Of a stretch of DNA of 64,000 nt, positions 35,995 through 43,789 are shown piece after piece. Location: assembly GCA_963205185.1 (NCBI GenBank), contig CAUJHZ010000006.1, positions 62,001 to 126,000 of the forward strand, written 5' to 3'. The notes below the pieces were generated by a model. That model ran no database searches and was not told the DNA's origin. It saw only the letters and a list, made by a program, of their open reading frames with translations. The position numbers were made by a program, and so were the translations under genes. How positions within the stretch are numbered: the first letter of the stretch is position 1; each line of letters starts with the position of its first letter. Origin of the DNA: Planctomycetota bacterium. GTDB lineage: Bacteria > Planctomycetota > Phycisphaerae > Phycisphaerales > UBA5793.

Positions 35995-37143
35995 ATGACC
36001 ACCGCCACTGCACCATCCACCGCGTCCAAGGGCCTCGAAGGCGTCGTCGCCGCCGAGACCAAGATGTCCTTCATCGACGGCGCCAAGGGCATTCTCGAGT
36101 ATGTCGGTATCCCCATCGCAGCGCTGGCCGAGAATTCCACCTTCGAAGAGACCGTCTACCTGCTGTGGAACGGCCGGCTGCCCAACCGCTCTGAACTCGA
36201 CGGGTTTGTCAGCGAGATTCGTGCCCAGTACGCCCTGCCCCAGCAGCTCATCGACATCATCACGTCCTTCCCCAAGACCGCCGAGCCCATGCACGTGCTC
36301 CGCACCGGCGTGAGCGCGTTGTCGCTGTGGGATGCCAAGCCGGACTCGATTGAACCCGACGACGTCCACGCCAAGGGCATCTCGATGATGGCCAAGATGC
36401 CGGCCATCCTCACCACGTTCGACCGCTACCGCCAGGGCAAGCCGGTCGTCGCGCCCGACGCCTCGCTCTCGTTCGCGGCCAACCTGATGTACATGCTCAA
36501 TGGCGAGAAGCCGACGCGAACGATGGAGCGGGCCCTGGACGCCTGTCTGATTCTCCACACCGACCACGGCCTGAACGCCTCGACGTTCACCGCCCGCGTG
36601 ATCGCCTCGACGCTCAGCGACGTGTACTCGGCCATCAGCGGCGCGATCGGCGCGCTGCGCGGCCCGCTGCACGGCGGGGCCAACGAAGGCGTCATGCACA
36701 TGCTCAACGAGATCGGCACGCTCGAGAACGTCGAGCCGTTCATCCGCCACAAACTCGAGACCAAGGACAAGATCATGGGCTTTGGCCATCGCGTGTACAA
36801 GACCCGCGACCCGCGCGCCATGTTCCTCAAGAACTTCAGCAAGAAGCTGGCCGAGCAGACCGGCAACTCGAACCTCTACGAAATGAGCCGCCGCATCGAA
36901 GACCTGATGGAGCAGGCCGTCGCGGCGCGCGGCATCTATCCGAACGTGGACTTCTACTCCGCCACGACGTACCACTGCATCGGGCTGAAACTCGACCTTT
37001 TCACGCCGATGTTCGCCATCTCGCGCATCGGCGGCTGGCTCGGGCACGTCATCGAACAGCAGGACGGAAACCGGCTCATCCGGCCCAAGGCCGACTACAT
37101 CGGTCCGCACGATCAGCCGTACATCCCCATCGACGAGCGCTGA
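35995..37143 (+). CDS. gltA: citrate synthase
   Basis: The 382-residue enzyme condenses oxaloacetate and acetyl-CoA at the entry of the citric acid cycle. ILHTDHGLNASTFTARVIAS holds an active-site histidine, GPLHGGANEGV the second, and GFGHRVYKTRDPRA with NVDFYSATTYHCIG the later residues including the catalytic aspartate. The length matches the short bacterial type. GGGAG precedes the ATG. The 206-base spacer to the divergent rhomboid gene probably holds its promoter. Confidence 0.95.
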   Translation: MTTATAPSTASKGLEGVVAAETKMSFIDGAKGILEYVGIPIAALAENSTFEETVYLLWNGRLPNRSELDGFVSEIRAQYALPQQLIDIITSFPKTAEPMHVLRTGVSALSLWDAKPDSIEPDDVHAKGISMMAKMPAILTTFDRYRQGKPVVAPDASLSFAANLMYMLNGEKPTRTMERALDACLILHTDHGLNASTFTARVIASTLSDVYSAISGAIGALRGPLHGGANEGVMHMLNEIGTLENVEPFIRHKLETKDKIMGFGHRVYKTRDPRAMFLKNFSKKLAEQTGNSNLYEMSRRIEDLMEQAVAARGIYPNVDFYSATTYHCIGLKLDLFTPMFAISRIGGWLGHVIEQQDGNRLIRPKADYIGPHDQPYIPIDER

Positions 37144-37191
37144 CAAACGCGCTCGCCGCCTGGCTTTTCCTGCGGGCGCAGACTTCGCCTT

Positions 37192-37917
37192 TCATCGCGC
37201 CGAAACCGCTTGCGCGCCCGCCGCTCGCATTTCCTCGGCGCGCTGCAGATATCGCTCGACTCCAAACGCGACGATGGCCAGTGCGATGACCTGATAGGCG
37301 CTGAAGGGCGTCTGGCCGATTCGCGCCGTGTCGCGTGCGAACTCCTCGACGAAGCGGAATACGCCGTAGGCGATCAGATAGATGTGGAACTGGTTGCCGC
37401 GCGCCCAGCCGATCCGCCGCGCCGCCAGGGCCCACGCGAGGAACGTCGCGTTGAACCCGATCTCCAGCGGCACGACCGGCCATCGCGATGCGCCCGCGCT
37501 GTCGTTGAGTGACCACCAGTGCTCCGCGCACAACGCGCCTTGGCAGCAGCCTTCAATCCAGCATCCGATGCGGCCGAGCATCAGCCCGGCGGGCACGATC
37601 AGCGCGAAGGCGTCGCCGGTCGCCCGGCTAAACCCGGTGCGCCGCTTGGCGAACTCCACCGCGGCGTAGCCGCCGAGCAGGCCGCCGGTGATGCTCCTGC
37701 CCGTGAGCAGCGCGAGCCAGTTGTCGCGGTAGTGCCATCCTTCGGCGAGCAGGAAGGCGAGCTTGGTTCCGATGATCGCGCCGATCAGCGCGGAGATGTA
37801 GATGACGGTGAGCCGCGGATCGCGCCGGCGCTGCTGCCCGGTGATGCGGCCCCACAGCCACGCCCCGAGCACGATGCCGGTGATCATGAGCACGCTGTAC
37901 GCGCTGCCAAGGTTCAT
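37192..37917 (-). CDS. Lgt-like prolipoprotein diacylglyceryl transferase family protein
   Basis: A 241-residue, seven-helix protein of the Lgt family, which moves diacylglyceryl from phosphatidylglycerol to lipoprotein cysteine. Matching segments are SITGGLLGGYAAVEFAKRR, GLMLGRIGCWIEGCCQG and, near the end, YGVFRFVEEFARD. The GRxGCxxEGCCxG segment, with three cysteines, replaces the usual GRxGNFxNGE. The His of the usual YHGG motif is not seen. Its start overlaps the stop of the radical SAM gene by four bases. It may be a specialised Lgt relative rather than the housekeeping enzyme. Confidence 0.8.
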   Translation of the reverse strand: MNLGSAYSVLMITGIVLGAWLWGRITGQQRRRDPRLTVIYISALIGAIIGTKLAFLLAEGWHYRDNWLALLTGRSITGGLLGGYAAVEFAKRRTGFSRATGDAFALIVPAGLMLGRIGCWIEGCCQGALCAEHWWSLNDSAGASRWPVVPLEIGFNATFLAWALAARRIGWARGNQFHIYLIAYGVFRFVEEFARDTARIGQTPFSAYQVIALAIVAFGVERYLQRAEEMRAAGAQAVSAR

Positions 37918-39293
37918 CGCTCCGCGCTCGCGGCGGTCGCCGCTTCCGCCGCCCGGCCGCCGCTGAGGTAGTATCGGCAGAACGAATCGAGCCGCCCGTC
38001 GCGCCGGATCACGTGCGTGCAGCAGCGGTCGATCCGGTCCTGGTCGAACGTCCACGCATCCATGAAGGGCTTGATGAAGATGCGAAACGGTTGGTCGGGG
38101 CCGATCTCGAGTTGCTTGAGGACGGCGCCGAGCGGCTCGCTTTCGCAGCCGCACTGCGCGAGATCTTCGAGGCGATAGTCGAGCCGATTTGAAAGAAATC
38201 CCTGCAGCGACTCAAGGTCGATCAATCGGCTCAGTCCGATTGGACCCGCCGTGGTGCGGATCAAGTAACTCATGGTGTGGCAGTTCGGATCGCCGCAGGG
38301 CAGGGGGGTGAAGTCCTCGAAAGCCAACTGGCCGGCGCTCTGGCCGACGAGATCGGCAATGACGTCGCCCACGGAGATCGGCTCGTGGGCCTCACGCGCC
38401 ATCGGCAGCGAAGTCTCGACGGCCGGTACGCGGCCGGAGGCGAACATCGGCTGAAGGGTGATGCCCCGGCAGTGCGGCCGTTCAAGCCCGAATCGCAGCG
38501 CCTCGCCGAGATGCGTTCGCGTCTGCTCGGTGACGACCATGGCCAGCGTCGTCGGCACGCCGGCGCTGCCTGCCAGGTCGATCGCCTGCCCGCGCAGGGC
38601 TCGCAAATCGGCGCCGCGCAACTCGACCTGCCCGGCCTGCTGGACTCCGTCGAACTGCAGGTACAACTCGAACTTGCGGTGCAGCCGGCGCAGTTGGCCG
38701 AGTCGCTCACGAAAGGCGGCATCGCGCGCGATGCGCACGCCGTTGGTGTTGATGAGGATGTAGCCGATGTCGCTGCGCTGCAGAGCCCACTCGAGCAGCC
38801 GGAAGAACTCGGGATGGATGGTCGGCTCGCCGCCCGAGAGTTGCAGGATGTCGATGTAGCCCTTGCGCGTCAGCACCTGCTCGACGCACTGCACGAACTC
38901 ATCGAAAGTGATGCAGTCGATGCGGTCGTCAACGCCCGGGGGCGAGGCCGCGAAACACGTGGGGCAGGTGAGATTGCACGTGTCGACAATCTCGATGAGC
39001 GCCACGCACGTTGAAAGCACGTCGAAAGGGTCCATTGCGGTGTGCGAGCCAGGTTGATCTGCCGGACCGCATCCGCACCCCGCGCCGCACGCGCCGCGTG
39101 AGTCGTAGTAGAAGCGGGCATCGCGCGCCAGAAGCGTCTCAAAGCCGCCGTGTGTCTCGCAGCGCTTACTCATGAAGACCGATCCATCGCGCTCAACGAC
39201 CTGGGCGTCGATCTCCGCCAGGCACACTGGGCAGCGGCTCCGTGTGGTCTTGATCGGCCGCGGATCGTTCAGAATGGAGAGCGAAACGCTCAT
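37914..39293 (-). CDS. radical SAM enzyme, tetraether lipid synthase (Tes)-like
   Basis: The 459-residue product has the radical SAM motif CNLTCPTC near residue 105, followed by ILQLSGGEPTIHPEF. An N-terminal cysteine set (RCPVCLAEI, RCETHGGF, GACGAGCGCG) precedes it. The C-terminal part has CGDPNCHTMSYL and FMDAWTFDQDRIDRCCTH...FCRYY, which recalls the extra-cluster region of archaeal Tes/GDGT-MAS proteins. Those join lipid chains by C-C bonds. The ATG at 39293 overlaps the zinc-ribbon gene by four bases. Its real substrate is not known. Confidence 0.82.
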   Translation of the reverse strand: MSVSLSILNDPRPIKTTRSRCPVCLAEIDAQVVERDGSVFMSKRCETHGGFETLLARDARFYYDSRGACGAGCGCGPADQPGSHTAMDPFDVLSTCVALIEIVDTCNLTCPTCFAASPPGVDDRIDCITFDEFVQCVEQVLTRKGYIDILQLSGGEPTIHPEFFRLLEWALQRSDIGYILINTNGVRIARDAAFRERLGQLRRLHRKFELYLQFDGVQQAGQVELRGADLRALRGQAIDLAGSAGVPTTLAMVVTEQTRTHLGEALRFGLERPHCRGITLQPMFASGRVPAVETSLPMAREAHEPISVGDVIADLVGQSAGQLAFEDFTPLPCGDPNCHTMSYLIRTTAGPIGLSRLIDLESLQGFLSNRLDYRLEDLAQCGCESEPLGAVLKQLEIGPDQPFRIFIKPFMDAWTFDQDRIDRCCTHVIRRDGRLDSFCRYYLSGGRAAEAATAASAER

Positions 39294-39772
39294 GCGACGG
39301 TCATCACTACCCAGAGACAACCGCCGAACACCAGAAATGGCCACAGGATTGAAAGCACGCCGAGTGTGACCATCAGGCGGCGGTTCTGCTCGGCGCGCGG
39401 GCCAAGGTTGATGTCCCGTCGATTGAGCAGCCGGTACTGAACCGGGACGTTGAAGATGCACGCCAGGAACGAGGCGGCAAGGAGAATCAGAGACACCGGC
39501 AGGATGAAGCTGCCGTCGCCCATGCCCGTCATCGGCACCACCGTGAAGAGCAGGTAGAGCGCCATCGGCCAGCCGAAGCGCAGGAGCAGATTCGCCGTCA
39601 TCGGCGCCGGCTCTTTCGCCACCGAAAGCGGGTCGTATTCCTCGCCGCACTCCGGGCACGCGCCCTCTTGGGGCAGTCCGGAGAGTTGATAGCCGCATTT
39701 GATGCAGTACGCTCGTTCGCCAAGCGTCGCCGGTTTCACGCCAGGATCGACAGGCAGAGGTTCTTCAGTCAC
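39290..39772 (-). CDS. membrane protein with N-terminal zinc ribbon
   Basis: The roughly 160-residue product starts at a GTG (39772). Its zinc ribbon near residues 20-45 reads YCIKCGYQLSGLPQEGACPECG. Three to four membrane helices follow (LLLRFGWPMALYLLFTVVPM, LPVSLILLAASFLACIF, MVTLGVLSILWPFLVFGG). It has no recognised function. The same ribbon ends the protein at 53598-54371. It heads the overlapping trio with the Tes-like and Lgt-like genes. The start is uncertain. Confidence 0.7.
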   Translation of the reverse strand: MTEEPLPVDPGVKPATLGERAYCIKCGYQLSGLPQEGACPECGEEYDPLSVAKEPAPMTANLLLRFGWPMALYLLFTVVPMTGMGDGSFILPVSLILLAASFLACIFNVPVQYRLLNRRDINLGPRAEQNRRLMVTLGVLSILWPFLVFGGCLWVVMTVA

Positions 39773-39879
39773 GCACAAGCATATCTCACATCGTGATGAC
39801 GAGGCACGCCCCGAGCAGCAGAAAGAGACACGCCGAGGACACCACGCCGGGCAGCACGACCCCCACCCTTGCGCAAGAA

Positions 39880-39904
39880 GAGCCCCGGCCTTGCGCCGGG
39901 GCTC
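39880..39904 (-). terminator. rho-independent terminator after the peroxiredoxin gene
   Basis: GAGCCCCGGC (39880-39889) and GCCGGGGCTC (39895-39904) form a perfect 10-bp stem. On the reverse strand it is followed by TTCTT. It lies about 40 bases after the peroxiredoxin stop. Confidence 0.75.
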
Positions 39905-39942
39905 GCTGGAAATCGAATGTTGCGGCCACTTCGCCGCGCGAA

Positions 39943-40413
39943 TCACGCCGCGTTCTGCACGGCCTTCTGCACTTCGTCGTAGTTCGGCTCGACGCCGGGA
40001 TTCTCGGCGACCCATGAGTAAGCGACCTTGCCGTTGCGGTCGATGACGAACGCGCTGCGCATCGCCACGTTCTTGAGGCCGATGAGATCTTCCATGAGCA
40101 CGCCGTACGCCTTGGCCGCTTCGCGGTTGAAGTCGCTAAGAAGGGCGAACGGGAGTTTGTTTTCTTCGGCGAACTTCTTGTTCACGAACGGGCTGTCCAC
40201 GCTGACGCCGTAGACCTTGGCGTTGAGTCCGCTCCACTTGCTCCAGTTGTCGCGCATGGTGCAGAGTTCCTTGGTGCACACGCCCGAGAACGCCAGCGGG
40301 AAGAAGAGCAGGACGATCTTGTTCTTGCCGATCTCATCGCCGAGATTGATCCACTGCTTGGGTTCGGGTGAGAGTTTGACCGCTGCGGCCTCGTCGCCGA
40401 CCTTGAGTGCCAT
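39943..40413 (-). CDS. peroxiredoxin (AhpE/BCP-type)
   Basis: The 156-residue product reduces peroxides. LLFFPLAFSGVCTKELCTMRD holds the peroxidatic cysteine at VCT and a second cysteine four residues on. VYGVSVDSPFVNKKFA and AFVIDRNGKVAYSW are typical. GGAG lies eight bases before the ATG at 40413; a further open extension to 40488 lacks similarity. It is preceded by a terminator for the CxxCH gene and followed by its own. Confidence 0.9.
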   Translation of the reverse strand: MALKVGDEAAAVKLSPEPKQWINLGDEIGKNKIVLLFFPLAFSGVCTKELCTMRDNWSKWSGLNAKVYGVSVDSPFVNKKFAEENKLPFALLSDFNREAAKAYGVLMEDLIGLKNVAMRSAFVIDRNGKVAYSWVAENPGVEPNYDEVQKAVQNAA

Positions 40414-40520
40414 AATGTGCTCTCCGTGTTGATGGTTCAGGTGTGAATGGAAGGGTATGGCGCGGCGATGCACCGGGCATCCAGTCAATCGAGCATTAGG
40501 CGATAGGCTCTAGAGGGAGA

Positions 40521-40553
40521 AAAAGCATCGCGGCGCCCCGCGAGGCGCCGCGA
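40521..40553 (-). terminator. rho-independent terminator after the 40582-41505 gene
   Basis: On the reverse strand TCGCGGCGCC and GGCGCCGCGA (40544-40553 and 40528-40537) form a 10-bp stem, then TGCTTTTT follows. It lies just after the stop of the secreted CxxCH gene. Confidence 0.85.
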
Positions 40554-40581
40554 CAGGCGTATCTTGGAACGATCGCAGCGA

Positions 40582-41505
40582 CTACTGGGCCCGCACAACG
40601 TTGCTCGTCGTGCACGTCGCGACGTCGAGCAACTGGAAGTAGCCTCCGCACACGCCCGGGCCGACGTTGGCATTGAGCGTGCGGCCTCCGCTGTTACTCG
40701 AATTGCCCTGGAAGGCGATCTGAATCTGGTTCGATCCAAGGCCCAGTTGCGTTCCCGCGCACGGGTAGCCGGTGGGTATGACGAAGCCGCCCGTGTTGCG
40801 GGCGTAGACCAGCGCCGCGGTTCGATTGGGCGTCGCGCCGGTCCACGAGATCACAATGGCGCCGCCTCCGGGGCACGTGGCGTCCACTGTCAGGATCGGT
40901 CCACCACCTTCAGTGACTTCGAGATAGAACAGCTCGCTGTGATACCAGCCATCGCGCTGCACATCGCGCCCGACGAGCGCAAACTGGAGCAGGTAGTACC
41001 CGGGCGGTGTGGCGGCGTCAACGTGAATGTCGTAGGTCGCGTCGGTCGGGTCATTCGTGCCCCAGTCGTAGCCGTCGTACTCGCCGTCGGCGCGGATGAA
41101 GTAGGTCGGCCAGTTGGCGCCGCGAAAGACGATCCACGACGGGTCGTCGTCGTAGACGAGCGTGCCGCCCTGCGTCACTTCCTCGTCGTCGAAGCCGATG
41201 ATCTGAAAGGCGTAGTTCTCCGTGCCGTCGATGGCGCGCATGCTCAAGCCCACGCTGCCGCCTGCCGGCGCGGAGTAGAACTTGAGTTCGCCCTGGTCGG
41301 GCACGCCCTGCCGCTCCACGGGATCGACGAGCCCGGTGTAGTCGAGCAGTTCCATGCGATCGTTGACGATCGTGGAATGGCAGAAGTAGCAGTTGCCATC
41401 CACGCCGGTGCCGAACGCCGGGTAGGCGATGGCGCGACCGGTCGCCGTCGTGATAACCGCAACGCAGAGTGCGGCCAGTCCAATACGGAGTTGGGCAAGG
41501 CTCAT
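40582..41505 (-). CDS. secreted CxxCH protein with four-cysteine C-terminal domain (copy 1)
   Basis: The 307-residue product has a signal peptide (RIGLAALCVAVITTATGRAIA) and then NCYFCHST, a single CxxCH heme-attachment motif. The middle part (ELKFYSAPAGGSVGLSMRAI, YDWGTNDPTDATYDIHVDAA) has a reelin-like or immunoglobulin-like beta pattern. The C-terminal 105 residues carry the domain TCPGGG...WTGATP...CAGTQLGL...CGGYFQLLDVATCTTSN. It closely matches the next gene, so the two are tandem duplicates. GGAG lies upstream of the ATG at 41505. Function unknown; electron transfer or surface binding is possible. Confidence 0.82.
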   Translation of the reverse strand: MSLAQLRIGLAALCVAVITTATGRAIAYPAFGTGVDGNCYFCHSTIVNDRMELLDYTGLVDPVERQGVPDQGELKFYSAPAGGSVGLSMRAIDGTENYAFQIIGFDDEEVTQGGTLVYDDDPSWIVFRGANWPTYFIRADGEYDGYDWGTNDPTDATYDIHVDAATPPGYYLLQFALVGRDVQRDGWYHSELFYLEVTEGGGPILTVDATCPGGGAIVISWTGATPNRTAALVYARNTGGFVIPTGYPCAGTQLGLGSNQIQIAFQGNSSNSGGRTLNANVGPGVCGGYFQLLDVATCTTSNVVRAQ

Positions 41506-41699
41506 GTCTTTCTCCTCTCCGGAATCACCCGCTGGTGGAGCGGCCACCCTCATGGCTAGCCCCTCCGTCCACCGGCAGTCTAGGGTACACCAGAAACGTT
41601 GCGCAGGCGGAGAAATCTCGCACAAAACAGCGAAGTAGCGACAGTTGCGCTTGGTCTGCTGCGAGTGGCCGGACGCGGTGCCGTGCCCCGAGTGAAACG

Positions 41700-41725
41700 C
41701 CGCGACGCCTTTTGGGGCGTCGCGG
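41700..41725 (-). terminator. rho-independent terminator between the tandem CxxCH genes
   Basis: CCGCGACGCC (41700-41709) and GGCGTCGCGG (41716-41725) make a perfect 10-bp stem with a 6-base loop; CGTTTC follows on the reverse strand. The T run is short. Confidence 0.65.
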
Positions 41726-41797
41726 TGATCCATCGCAGGATGTGAGCCAGGCACCCGAAGGCCCGCTTTTCCGATCGGGCGCTTCGAACCCAGCAGA

Positions 41798-42712
41798 TTA
41801 TTGCGCCTGCACTACGTTGCTGGTTGCGCAGGTCCCGCCATCCACGAGTTGGAAGTAGCCGCCGCAGACTCCGGGCCCGGCATTCGCGTTGAGAGTGCGG
41901 CTGCCGTTGTTGCCCGCCGGACCCTGGAAGGCCAGTTGCAGCTGGTTCGGCCCGAGGCCGAGCCGGGTGCCGGGGCAAGGGCTGCCGCTGGGGATCACGA
42001 AGTTGCCGGTGGTGCGAGCGTAGACGAGGCCGATCTGGCCGCCGGGCGTCGCTCCCGACCACGAGATGACGATCGGTCCGCCCGACGGGCAGGTGGCGTC
42101 CACCGTCAGCGTCGGACCGGTGCTTCCCGTGACCTCGAGGTAGAAGAGTTCGTCCTGGTACCACTCGCCGCTCTGCTTGCCGGCGAGAGCGAAGCGCATG
42201 AGGTAGTACCCGGGTGCTGCCGATTGATCGACCTGAATGTTGTAGGTGACACTGGTCGGGTCGCCGGTGCCCCAGTCGTATCCATTGCGCCCTCCGTCAG
42301 CGCGGCAGAAATAGGTCTTGAAACTGCCGCGGTAGGCGAGCCAGGTCGGATCATCGGTGTATGCGAGCGTTCCGCCGTGCGTGACGTCGGTGGCGTCGAA
42401 GCCGGTGATCTGGAACGCGTACTGGTTGGCGCCGTTGATGGCGCGGATTGTCATGCCGACGTTTCCGCCGGGCGCGACGGAGTAGAACTTGAGCGAGCCC
42501 TGATCGGGCACGCCCTGCATCTCGACGGGATCGACCATGCCGTTGAAGTTGAGCAGTTCCATGCGCCCGGTCTGGATGCTCGTGTGACAGGAGAAGCAGT
42601 CGCCGTTGGTACCGACGGCGAGATCCGGGAATGCCAGCGCCGGCGCGGCCGCCGCCGAAACAAGCATGACGCACATGATATAGAGGCAATAGAAGTACCT
42701 TTGAAACGCCAT
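41798..42712 (-). CDS. secreted CxxCH protein with four-cysteine C-terminal domain (copy 2)
   Basis: The 304-residue paralogue of the preceding product. Its signal peptide is followed by DCFSCHTS (CxxCH), then ELLNFNGMVDPVEMQGVPDQ, almost the same as ELLDYTGLVDPVERQGVPDQ in copy 1. The C-terminal domain is TCPSGGP...WSGATP...CPGTRLGL...CGGYFQLVDGGTCATSN. AAGGAG six bases before the ATG at 42712 sets the start. A promoter lies 83 bases upstream. Confidence 0.82.
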   Translation of the reverse strand: MAFQRYFYCLYIMCVMLVSAAAAPALAFPDLAVGTNGDCFSCHTSIQTGRMELLNFNGMVDPVEMQGVPDQGSLKFYSVAPGGNVGMTIRAINGANQYAFQITGFDATDVTHGGTLAYTDDPTWLAYRGSFKTYFCRADGGRNGYDWGTGDPTSVTYNIQVDQSAAPGYYLMRFALAGKQSGEWYQDELFYLEVTGSTGPTLTVDATCPSGGPIVISWSGATPGGQIGLVYARTTGNFVIPSGSPCPGTRLGLGPNQLQLAFQGPAGNNGSRTLNANAGPGVCGGYFQLVDGGTCATSNVVQAQ

Positions 42713-42794
42713 TGTCCGCTCCTTGATGTGAAAGAAAGTATTTGCCGATCGCGCGGGTGCTTCGGGTATGCGCCGTCGCGTGGGGCTGAGGCAC

Positions 42795-42823
42795 AAAGTA
42801 ACACATCCTGCAATAGAGGTCAA
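42795..42823 (-). promoter_or_regulatory. sigma-70-type promoter of the CxxCH gene
   Basis: On the reverse strand TTGACC (42818-42823) and TACTTT (42795-42800) are 17 bases apart, near-consensus -35 and -10. It lies upstream of the ATG at 42712. Confidence 0.6.
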
Positions 42824-42985
42824 TAAGAACTCACACAGTGCGCGAGTAATGAGGGAAGTGGCCCTGATCGTTTCTGCAAGTGGCGAAAGTTTCCGCCGAA
42901 GGCGGTCAGCGCTCGTGACCCGTTGCGGGGATGACGCGACCGCAAGCGATCGAAAGTGTGCCGAATCGAGCGGAGCGCAACTGCG

Positions 42986-43789
42986 TCAGGGTTGATCCGG
43001 CGATTGTGATTCCTGCGCTGCTTCACTGCACAGCGGGCATGCCGCTTCACCGAGAGCCGCATCAGCGCGCGCCTCACTCGGCCACGATCGCCAGAGGAAG
43101 ACCGAGCCGACAATCAACGCCATGAGCATGCCGGCCCGATGGCCCTGCGTGCGCCAGCGGATCGGAATCAGGCGAACGGCCAGCACCACGCCGGTGAGCG
43201 CCGGGAGCGTGCCCAGGCCGAACGCGATCATGCTCATCGCCGCGGCAAGCGGATCGCCCGTCGCGCTGACGGCGGCGAGCATCATGTACACCAGCCCGCA
43301 CGGGATGAACCCCATGATGCCGCCGAGCAGGAAACGTGCGGCCGCACTGCGCTGTTGCGCCAGGGCGCGGAGCAGCGCGGCGATCGCCGTCAGAGGGCGA
43401 CTCCGGCCGCGCGACTCAAACACTCCACCGCAAGTCTTCGCAGGTCTGAATAGCAGTGCGAGGGCGATGAGAATGGCCATCGCGCCGGCAGCCACGCCGA
43501 GCCAGTTCTGAAGGTGCCCCAGCCAGAGCGCCTCGCGCAGTCGTGCCCCCAGCGCGCCGGCGACCGCGCCGAGCAGCGCATAGGTGCTGATGCGGCCGGC
43601 ATGGTACCAGAGCAGCTCGCCCGCGGCGCGGCGGGCGGTTTGCGAGACGCTTCGGCCGTTGACGGTGACTTCCGCGCGCCGCTCGACCCCGGCGATCGCC
43701 GTAAGAATCGGGCCGCACATGCCGATGCAGTGCAGGCTTCCGGCAAGTCCCGCAACAAAGAACCCGAGCCAGGTGAGTGCGAGCGTCAT
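42986..43789 (-). CDS. SafE/UreH-type membrane protein of the cbb3 cluster
   Basis: The 267-residue product has about six helices. GLAGSLHCIGMCGPILTAIAG at the N terminus and GGIMGFIPCGLVYMML later match the sulfite-exporter TauE/SafE-like, urease-accessory type found next to ccoI genes. The two CxxxC/PCG elements may bind metal. It overlaps the ccoI stop by four bases and is the last gene of the cbb3 cluster. A role in copper delivery is inferred from context. Confidence 0.85.
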   Translation of the reverse strand: MTLALTWLGFFVAGLAGSLHCIGMCGPILTAIAGVERRAEVTVNGRSVSQTARRAAGELLWYHAGRISTYALLGAVAGALGARLREALWLGHLQNWLGVAAGAMAILIALALLFRPAKTCGGVFESRGRSRPLTAIAALLRALAQQRSAAARFLLGGIMGFIPCGLVYMMLAAVSATGDPLAAAMSMIAFGLGTLPALTGVVLAVRLIPIRWRTQGHRAGMLMALIVGSVFLWRSWPSEARADAALGEAACPLCSEAAQESQSPDQP

